DNA from: Artemia franciscana
Lineage: Eukaryota > Arthropoda > Branchiopoda > Anostraca > Artemiidae
Assembly: GCF_032884065.1 (NCBI RefSeq)
Contig: NC_088879.1
Span: forward strand, 22,368,038 to 22,432,037
Direction: 5' to 3'
DNA length: 64,000 bases
Below the pieces are notes generated by a model that was not told where the DNA came from, made no database searches, and saw nothing but the letters and a program-made list of their open reading frames with translations. How positions within the stretch are numbered: the first letter of the stretch is position 1; the number at the start of each line of letters is the position of its first letter. The translations under genes and the position numbers were made by a program. This document shows positions 36,701 to 47,441 of this stretch, one piece after another.

Positions 36701-39700
36701 CTCCCTCCAACTCCCCCCAACGTCGTCAGATCCGGTCGGGATTTAAAATAAGAGCTCTGAGACACAATATCATTCCAAACATCAAATTTCATTAAGATCC
36801 CATCACCCATTCATAAGTTAAAAATACTTCATTTTTTCTATTTTTTCCGAATTAACCGGCCCCCCACTTCCCCCCCCCCCAGATGGTCAAATTGGGGAAG
36901 TGCCTAAAGTAGCAAAACCGGGACCGACAGACAGACAGACAGACAGACCGACAGAATTGGCGATTGCTATATGTCACTTGGTTAATACCAAGGGCCATAA
37001 AAAAAAAATCTACTGTCATTTCCCATCCACTAAATTTTTATTCAACAAACTAAAATGAATTGAGTTCCTTTTTCCCACAATAGGTAAAGCATATACAGAA
37101 AAAGTGAAACCAACATCTTTTCCCTTTTTAACTCGAGTCATAAAAAAAAAAAACAAAAAAAAAAACGCTTAAGTCGCTGTGAAACGGTAATAGAGAACTT
37201 TTATGCTTTTCTTCTTTCTCCTTTGTTTGTTGTCTATAATCTATTGCTACGAAAAGGGCTGAACTTGAGTTCTTCCGCATATAAAAGAGAGGGTAATCTC
37301 CATTGTACTTAGAGAACACATTAGACCCTGTTATTAATGCGTGTCGTACATGGAAATAGGTACCAAGAGAAGTTCTCAACTCTTATTATGTCTTTAATTG
37401 TTGTTATTCTAGTGTTTCCTGGTTAAAAGGAAGAAAATAAGGTTTTACTATCTTTCTCATTAATTTTAATTAAATTCTGATACTATACGTAAAAAGTAAG
37501 GGAATGAAGCTGCCACATCCAGAATTTATAAATGTGTATCCCCAGTGGAATCTCGAGAAAACAGTTATGTGGACTATGTGAATTTTATAAGAAGCAGCTA
37601 AATAATTAAATAAAAATCAAAAATTTGGCATAGCATGTAATCATTTCAAAATTTTGGGATATAGCTGTTATCAAGGCTATCTATAAAGATCAGTTCGGAA
37701 ATGTTGGCTGAAGAATGGAAAATTATCCTACATAAAGACTTTTTGCATTTTTCAGTGCCATGGATTGCCATAGCTGCGGTATATAAGCATCTATCTGAGA
37801 CTATGGAAATACTTTGGACGGAAAAATTGCGGCGTGACGTTTGTCATGTAACGGATCTCTCACGTGCCATTTGGCATTTGACGTTAAATGGTAAACGAGG
37901 TGAAGTCTATAATATAACAGATATGTCAGAAACTACACTAGGAGAAATTATCGATGTGATCTGTGGAATGATCAATGTGAAATATTCATTTCTTGGGAAC
38001 TTTTGGTCTTCTTTGGCAAAAGTAAGTCATTTTTTTTGTTTTTTAAGGTAAGCCTAGCTGCGCCATCATAACTATATGATGTAGCAGTTATCTTTCTTCT
38101 TTATGGAGTGGCTGAAGATTTATGGCTGAAATTAAAATTTAGGGCCTTTGCGCCAACCAATGTAAAGTAGTTACAGACTATTATAAAATGCTTGGTAATT
38201 TTTTTTCTTATATCTTTCAATAGTTATTAAACTGGATTCCAAATAATGACCTTCTTCTGAATTAAAATCATTTTTATTCTATTTTGTTTCAAAATTACTC
38301 TATGTACTTATTTAGCTTCTGCTTAAAAAAGCAATCAACAAATGATTGCTAATAATTTCGGTGTTACCCCTTGCCCCAAACAACTTTAACGATTCAGCTC
38401 AACTAAAAAAAAATCAACCTCGATTGAGTTTTCGTGCGCTCTATATGCTTACTCTTGTTATTAAGGGTAAATAATTTAAAAAAGGAAGAGGGGATAAGTT
38501 GAGTTGTTTCTGGAAAACAAGGAAGGAATGATCAGGTATGGCTGAAATTTCGAAGATATGACCACGAAACCTCTAAGTTTAACACCGATTGGTAACTGTT
38601 TAGGATACGACGAGTCAAAACTTCTGGGTTGATTTGATTGGGGAGTGTCGAAGGGTTATTCTTGAAAGTAGAAGGGGAAATATGTATTTTGTTGATTTTT
38701 TCCCCCGTGTTGAGCATCTTCTGGCACAACCCTCTCCCCCCTCCCTCAATTAAGGTCTAGAACTGCGTGTACATATGTTTATAATTCTACGTATTATAGG
38801 AAAGCTATTGTCTCTAGCTGATTTTCAGAGAAATAAATAAAAGATCAAACAGTTTTGCCACATGATATGCTTGGGCAAGTATTTCTTACCGTGGTCCCTT
38901 TTAATTTAAGGTATCTTGCATGCAGATAATTATAAACAACTAGCTGTTGGGGTGGCGCTTCGCGCCACCCCAACACCTAGTTGGTGGGGGCGCTTCGCGC
39001 CCCCCCCAAGCCCCCCCGCGCGCGTAAGTCGTTACGCGCCATAATAGTTACTCGCCATTGTAGTTGTGTCCCTATGTCCCACCTGTGAATATAGATAGAT
39101 ATATATATATGGTTTTAACTACGTAAAACTTGCGAATATACAACATTCTTTGCTGTCCCATTGTCTTTGCATATAAATAGATTGTCAGGTTTACCGACTC
39201 TTGAACATGCAACATATAATGGTCCATGGGAAAACAATCTGTATTCAGATCTATACCTCATGATTCTAATGATTGCCCTTGAGCTTTGTTGATGGTGATT
39301 GCTAATCGACCATTCCCTGTCCCGGTGTCCCGGTCGTCATTTACATCCCCCTGTTTCCCCCGGTGTCCCCGTTGTAGTTGTGTCCCTGTGTCCCGGTCGT
39401 CATTTATATTCCCTGTGTCCCGGGTCCCGGTCGTCATTTGTATCCCGGTGTCCCGGTCTGTATATACATTCGTTTTTTAGTTTTGTTTTTCTCCTTTATT
39501 TTTTTCCTTTTTTTTTCTTTTTTAGCTTATTTAGATTTTTAGATTTTTTAGTTTTTTTATTAGTTTTTAGTTTTTTTTTCTTTTTAGTTTTTTTGTCCCG
39601 GTCGTCATTTATATCCCCCTGTTTCCCCCGGTGTCCCCGTTGTAGTTGTGTCCCTGTGTCCCGGTCGTCATTTATATTCCCTGTGTCCCGGTCGTCATTT

Positions 39701-42700
39701 GTATCCCGGTGTACCGGTCTGTATATACATTCGTTTTTTAGTTTTGTTTTTCTCCTTTATTTTTTTCCTTTTTTTTTTCTTTTTTAGTTTATTTAGATTT
39801 TTAGATTTTTTAGTTTTTTTATTAGTTTTTAGTTTTTTTTTCTTTTTAGTTTTTTTGTAGTTTTTACCTTCTTTTTAGTTTTGTTAATTTTTTTTTTTAC
39901 TTGTGTCCTGGTCGTCATTTATACTCCCTGTGTCCCGGTGCTTTGTTGATTGCTAATCGAACATTCCTTTTGTCCTGGTCGCTTTCTCTTTGAGTGTCGT
40001 CATTTATTTTTTTCTTTTTTAGTTCTTTTAGTTTTTACCTTTTTTAGTTTTTTTTTAGTTTTTAGTTTTTTTAGTTTTTTACCTTTTTTTAGTTTTTTTA
40101 GTTTTTTTAGTTTTTTAGCTTTTTTATTTTTTTTATTAGTTTTTAGTTTTTTTGTAGTTTTTGCCTTTTTTTTAGTTTTTTTAGTTTTTTAGCTTTTTTA
40201 TTAGTTTTTAGTTTTTTTTGTAGTTTTTGCCTTTTTTTAGTTTATTTAGTTTTTTAGCTTTTTTATTTTTTTTATTAGTTTTTAGTTTTTTTTGTAGTTT
40301 TTGCCTTTTTTTAGTTTTTTCAGTTTTGACGTCACCTGATCCAGTTTTTTCAGGTGACGTCACCTGATCCACGATCCACAGATCCACAGACAACTTATTT
40401 TTATATATATAGATAGTTTTTTTTTTTTTACTTATGTCCTGGTCGTCATTTATACTCCCTGTGTCCCGGTGCTTTGTTGATTGCTAATCGAACATTCCTT
40501 TTGTCCTGGTCGCTTTCTCTTTGAGTGTTGTCATTTATTAGTTTTTTCCTTTTTTTTTTAGTTTTTTATTGGTTTTTACCTTTATTTTAGCTTATTTTTC
40601 AGTTTTTTCCTTTTTTTTAGTTTTTTTTTATTTTTTATTTTTTTTAGTTTTTTACCTTTTTTTAGTTTTTTTAGTTTTTTTAGTTTTTTAGCTTTTTTAC
40701 TTTTTTTATTAGTTTTTAGTTTTTTTTTGTAGTTTTTGCCTTTTTTTAGTTTTTTCAGTTTTTTTTTTAGTTTTTTATTGGTTTTTACCTTTATAGTTTT
40801 TTTAGTTTTTTAGCTTTTTTATTTTTTTTATTAGTTTTTAGTTTTTTTTGTAGTTTTTGCCTTTTTTTAGTTTTTTCAGTTTTGACGTCACCTAATCCAG
40901 TTTTTTCAGGTGACGTCACCTGACACATCCATCCATCCATCCACAGACAGACAACTTATTTTTATATATATAGATTATTATCTAACCGGAACCATGAGAC
41001 ATTTAAAGACATCTTTTGCTTGAGACATTAAATACAGACTGTCAATCTGTTGATGTGAGTTGACATATCACGACTTGGCGAGGTTTTTCCTTAGTGAAGT
41101 ACAAACCAGTTGAAAAATTTCTGGAGTCCAAATTCGTCAAAAAAAGTGTATTGTATGAAATGTCTTGGAATGTAGCAATGTCGGTTGGACTCTCCACTAA
41201 AAGAGGGTGTATAACAAATCCTTTTTCTTCAGGGTTTTTATTTTATTAACAAGGTTATTTCTTTCATTCAAAGGCGAACTGTTGAACTAGTATCACGTGA
41301 CGGATTAACTCGTTTCACTTTCTTTTGAATTGTATTTGAGTATGTTTCTAATTAATTTTATCAAAAAGAAAATCAAGCGGCTCTGACCAGTATTCAGATG
41401 ATTAAATTTCAATAGCATTATCATTTGCCATAATTGAATAGTTAAGCTTGACTTGGCACACATTTAATTCTGAATAAGATGACTTTAGTTGGATCATTAT
41501 TAATTTTTTATTAATTTTTATACATAATTTTTTTGACATTACTTATTAATTTTTTAATTCTTGAATATAAATGAAAACTGCAGGAAATTAAACCATAACC
41601 AGGCATAAAGAGGAAAGGTACCCTCCACTGAGTTTCGAAGTGGTTGAAAATCTGTACCGATGGGTAAGGTTATGCCCGTCATATACGCCAAAATTAATCT
41701 GAGTGGGATTTAGATTTGTCAAAACCCCAAAAAACTTAATTGTTGTATGAAAGAAATAGACGAATCAGGAAAAAAGTGAGCTCCATAGGGTTCCCCAAAC
41801 CCACAACCACTGTCTATGTATCTGTGTCACTCCTGAAAATAAGTTTAATAAAAAGTTGTATTAGTTTCAAAATGCATTGACTGATTTGTGTTTAAAAACA
41901 GAAAATGGAAACGACGCACGCTTATAAAGAGCTGATTTTATGGCATTACCACCAATTCACGCCCCCGTTCCTTGGCTCACTCCTTCGTCCAAATTCTTAA
42001 AGTCACGTAATACTATTTCATTCCACAATTATGCCTCTTTATCTACTACAGAAGTATCAGTTGAAGCCTTGTTTGAAGATAAGAATATTAGAAGTGACAA
42101 TGATGACGGTGGTCAAGTATGGTTCTGAAACGTGGGTGCTGCGAAAGACGGAGGAGATTTATGACATGTTTTCCAGATGAATCATTTACGGATTCTTTTG
42201 GGCATCCTGAGCGTGTTTCAAACAGGAAACTGCACGAAATGTGGCTCTATTCTACTTTCTAGGGCTAAAATGAGCGAAAGATTATGCTCCTTGGACACGT
42301 TCTGTGGATGAAAGATTGTAGATTGTCAAACATCGTCCTTTTTGGCTAGACCAAAAGCAGGTTGTCCTCTATTGGGGCTGGAGAAGGTTGTAAGGAAGGA
42401 CTTAATTGAAATTGGAACTTCTTGAGAGGGTGTAAAGAAGGAGGCTTCGAATAGATTGGGCTGGAGGAGAAGAGTGCGTTGTTGAGTTAACCTCAGTGGC
42501 TTGATGCTGCAATGAGGTATTAGTAGTAGGCTAACAGTTCTTGCTGTTTGGAGCAATAATTAGGTTCATCATCAACTCAATGCCGTTTTGGATGACTGAG
42601 TTGCTCCTTTCATATTCTTATTTATATAGACCGTATGCCGACTCCTTTTCCTCCATCTTTTTTGCTATTATTGTCGTTTCTTTTATAAGGCTTATTTAAA

Positions 42701-45700
42701 TAGCGTTTTATGATTATACTGGATTTTTTCCTCTCTCTTTCTTTCTTTCTATTCCTCTTTTTCTCTCTCCCTCTTTCTCTTTTTTTCTCTCTTTCTACTT
42801 CTCGTTTATCTTTCATCAACTTATTTTAATACTATTATTAAATATTAGCATTAATAAACCGTATCCTTTCTTTTTTTTTTCTTTCGAAATGCACTTTTCC
42901 AACAAATGTCTTTCAGCTGGACCTTGAGGGTGTTGTAGAAGAGGGAAATGAGAAGCATTTAAATGAATGGTCACGGTTATGCAAAGAAAACGGCCTTGAA
43001 AATACACCAGTATCGCCTTTCATAAGTAAAGAAACAATTCTTGGTAAACATTTGTGGCTGGATACTACTAAATTGAAGGCGACTGGCTTTTGTCCATTGT
43101 ATCCAAAAATCGAAGCTTGTCATCTAAAAGAGGTAAACTTTCAGCTAGTTAAATTGTTAATAGCACGGAATCACATTTTAAAAAGGGGACTTTTACCTTT
43201 CAGCTGTTAACCAGATCGATTGAAATTTTGAGATATTAATTGAGTCATAGAGAATAGGACAGAGTAAGCCTTCCTCTTTTAACTCTCCAAAGAAGTTCAC
43301 CTTTCCCTTAAATCCTTCCTTATGACTACCTGTCAGACTAGTCGGAGGCGACCTGCTTTTCGTTTGGCCATAGATGGTTTGCTGGAAAAGACGATATTTG
43401 GCTGCCTGTTATCCATCATCCCCAGAACGTATCCAAGCTATGTCAAACTTTCTCGTAATATATGCCTAGGAAGTGAAATGGAACCACATTTTTCATACAG
43501 CTTACTGTCTGAAACATGGTCGGTCATATGGGTCCTCAAAAGAATTCTCAAAATTCCTCTGGTAAACACATAACAAATCATCCTCTGTCTTTCGGAGCGT
43601 CCACGTTTCAGGACCATTTTTGACCACTGTCATCACTGTAGCGTCCAAAATTCTAATCTTGGTTCTCAGACTTATTTTCCTATTCTTCCAAAAAAAAAAA
43701 TAATTCAGTTTTGAAATTGCACCTTAAGTCTTGGCTATTCTACTTTTAATATTTTCACTGCATCCACCATCTTTTCTAATAATACTACCAAGGTACGTGA
43801 AGTTGTCCACTTGATCGATCTTCTCGTTATCCAGCGCCACCTCTTTACCTTCCCTTACTTTCAGTGTTAGCGACTTGCTCTTCTCAATATTAATTTTCAA
43901 AACCTATTCTTGCACCCTGAACTCTCAAATCCTCGCACATAGCACTAATGATTTTAACATATTTGTCTGGTATACCATACAAGGAAGGAAACCTTCGCTA
44001 AAGCTCTTTTATCGGCCGAATCAGGCGCTTGCTCATAATACATAAAACTGAGGACTAGATTGGTCTGATGACTAAAGGCACTTTTCAATTTTCTAAGAGT
44101 GAAAATTTTGACTGACGCATCCTTTCCCCTTCCTAAAGCTACACTGTTCTTCTCTTGAAACTTCATCTGCAGCATCTCTGAGTCTAAAAAGTATTATCAT
44201 ACTAAGTAATTTGCTTTCTTTTGAAACCAAGCTTATGCCTGTAATTACCACCCTCTCTCTTATCACCTTTCTTATAGAACGGTTTAATTAGAGTTTCCAA
44301 AAATCGCTTGGTACTTCCCCTTTTTCAAAAATAATGTTCATAGTCATCAGTAATTTATCTTTAGCCTCATGACCACGATATATAAGGGACTCATTCACCA
44401 AACTGTCAGCATTTGGGATGCAATTATTTTTTAATTGTTTTAGTATTATTTCTAATTCTTCCTCACAAAACAAATTTTCCTTTACTTCCAAAGTTTTACA
44501 AACTTTGCCATCCTTTTCTATATCAATTCCAGTTATTTTGTCACGGTTTAGGTGACTCTCAAAATGTGCTGCCTATATCTCTTTAACTCTCCTTTTATCA
44601 CTAATTGTGGCACCAATCCTGACTAACTGGGAAAAATCCGGATTGACTGTTCCCTCTTAATTTTTTAACATGGCAGCACAATATTTTACTATTATACCGT
44701 CTAGTTGCATCTTCCAGATATTTAGCAGTTTCATCCATTACCTCTACTTCACACCTTCTGAATTCATATTTTAATTTTTATCTACCTCCTTATGTTCCTG
44801 TTATTTTCATATGGTCTATCGCTCAAATGCTTCTTGTACAAACTCCTCCTCTTGTCTACTAAACTTAAGAATTTTCATTAATATTCCTAACTAGGTTATC
44901 GGCACCTTCACGCTACCTTCAATTGTGTTGTTTTTTTTGTTTCATTAGGGTTATTGTTTGTAGAGGTAACTTTGTCCGTATTTTGCCATTACAATGAGAA
45001 ACCAACATTTTATTTTTTGCTCGTGATGCTTTGGCTGTTGGTCCGCTAAGCAAGATTAATTGCCCTTCGGCCAAGGACCTTGACATTTCAGGCATGATAA
45101 CAGGCTACTTTTCCTCATTTTATAAGATTCAGCATGTGTCTCAGCCTGGAGTATCTGTAGGCTTGCACGCAGAAGACAGTGAGGCTTTCACTTTTCTGTA
45201 TTGGTTATCGGCACCTTCAATTTGGTTCCTTTTTTGGTTCATTTGGGTTATCGCTTGTGCAGGTAACTGTCCGTATTTTGCCATTACAAGGAGAAACCAA
45301 CATTTATTTTTTTAGGTTTTTGGTTATCACGCTCAGTGTATTTCAGCTTGCTTTGGTTGTTGATCCGTATTTTAGACGTAACGCCTCAAGTTAGATATTC
45401 TTTTCTTAGAACACAGTGTCGTTCTATGAGGAGCAAATAAATTTTAAATGAGGTTAAATCTATTTATTTAGACCGTAAAAAAACAAATACCTAACTTATT
45501 AACTCATTATAACCTAACTTAAGGTGTTGCGTCGAAAATTCTTCACATAAATGGGGGAACGAGACCAACCAAGTGAACCACTATAAACTCTACATTTTGT
45601 TTGCAATCAGAAGACACGGAAGGCTTTGCCACCTTCATTGGAAATTTGTTTTATTTTTTGGCAAGATTAAAGAAGAAACTTTACATCAAGACTTTGAATG

Positions 45701-47382
45701 AACTTTTATAGTGAGCTCTCTCTGAGAATAATCTAGTGAATAATCCAGAAGTTTATTATTTTGTGAATGACCCGAAAAGTTTTTTTTTCTTTTTGTGTAT
45801 AAATATGGTAGTTTCAATAATATTACTTTAGTAATTCTACTGACGACGATTGCTGTATATGTGATCGAAATATCTGGACTTTTGTACCTGTTTATTTCAC
45901 TGTCTAAATAAATGAATTTATCTTCATTTGGAAATTTATTTGTTCGTTGTTGATCCGCTAAGCAAGATTAATTGTCCTTGGGCCAAGGACCTTAGCATTT
46001 CAGACACCATAACAGAGTCACATATTTTGTGGGAAAAGCCACGGGAAAAAGTTTCTTGGGTCATTTACGCTCTTAAGCCTGGAAACTGCAAAATATACTG
46101 CGACTTTATCCTGATTTTTCTTCTAAGTACCTTAGCCTTTAAATAATAATATGTGCATGTTATCCAAAGTTAGGGTTGCGTGTTAAGCCAAAGTTATTCG
46201 AAATTTTTAGGTATCCAAATTGCTTCTATTACCGCGTGGCTAGATAAGTAGTCGTTATTTCTTATTGTAAATTGTGTTTTGGGAATTTGTAGTTGTTTAT
46301 TTGTTTATGGCCCAAGAACAGTGCAAAAAGAAAAGAGAAATAGTGCAACACACTATAGAATAGGGAGGAGCGATGGGGGCAAAACAAATACAAAGAAAAA
46401 GAGATAAAAACAAGCCATCAACAATAAAAACAAGTTAACCCATATCAATGCGGAAAAAACGAAAGACAGGCTCACTAGAACTAATACAAGGGTCAGCTAT
46501 TTCACCGTAGTACTTGCCAGATCCAGAAATTGGAGAGGGTGTCCTTAGAATGAAATTGATCTATACTTTTCGTATTAATAAGTCGTTGTGGTAAGTTACT
46601 AAAGAATATACCGTATTTAGAATAATTTCGACGCAAATATTCAAGATTTGTTTGGTTGAAAGTACTAAAGAAATTAATAAGAAAATTTAGCAACAAAAAA
46701 AAGGATAAAGCAGACAAGACTCGGTTGACTGAATCTTCACCGATTAGGAGAATTTATAGCATGAGAAATTCGTAAATCTCCAACTCAGTTACTGACAAGA
46801 TCATTTACACGTTAAAAAAAGATTATTTGAAAATTAGTCCTTCAATTTTTCAACAGGAATAAGAATAATGCAGTTCAGGCCAATTCAGTCGATATTGACA
46901 AGATTTTACACCAAATTAATAAAAAAAAATATTTAATTGCTCTAATCGACAAACTTACGATAAGACTAGTTCTATTCAAAGCTGAAACTATCTGACTTAA
47001 GTTTGTTTCTTATTTTTATTCTGTTATATCAAATCTGACTTTTTCGGCTTACAAACCAAATATTGTCAGCATAAGCCATGTAACTTATTGGAATATCTCG
47101 GAAAATAATTATATCATGAAGAGACAGGAGAACACCTGCCGGAACAGATTCAAAAACACGTGGAGAGAGGATTCTGCCTTGACATACCCTCTTTTATTAA
47201 TTGCCACTTTTTCTGATAGTTGAGATGTAAGTTTGATTTATACAACGGAGTAACGTAACTGGTATTTTAGCTATGCAATTAAAGAAATGTTCTTCCCAGA
47301 ATTGAAACGAGAAACAAGAGCTTGGGAATGCACCACACTGTCGAAGGCGCCAGATGTATCCATTGAATATAAGAATAAAAGA

Positions 47383-47441
<59 letters not shown>

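Noticed and set aside
41940-42128. 62-codon frame starting MALPPIHAPVPWL just before the LINE tail
   Set aside because: No recognisable domain. It runs into the LINE sequence and has no splice context with the SDR gene, whose exon 5 to exon 6 junction is complete without it.
42622-42819. Highly charged frame (K/R/E repeats) on the minus strand
   Set aside because: It is a translation of a C/T-rich microsatellite-like tract (ctttctttctctctccc) in intron 5.
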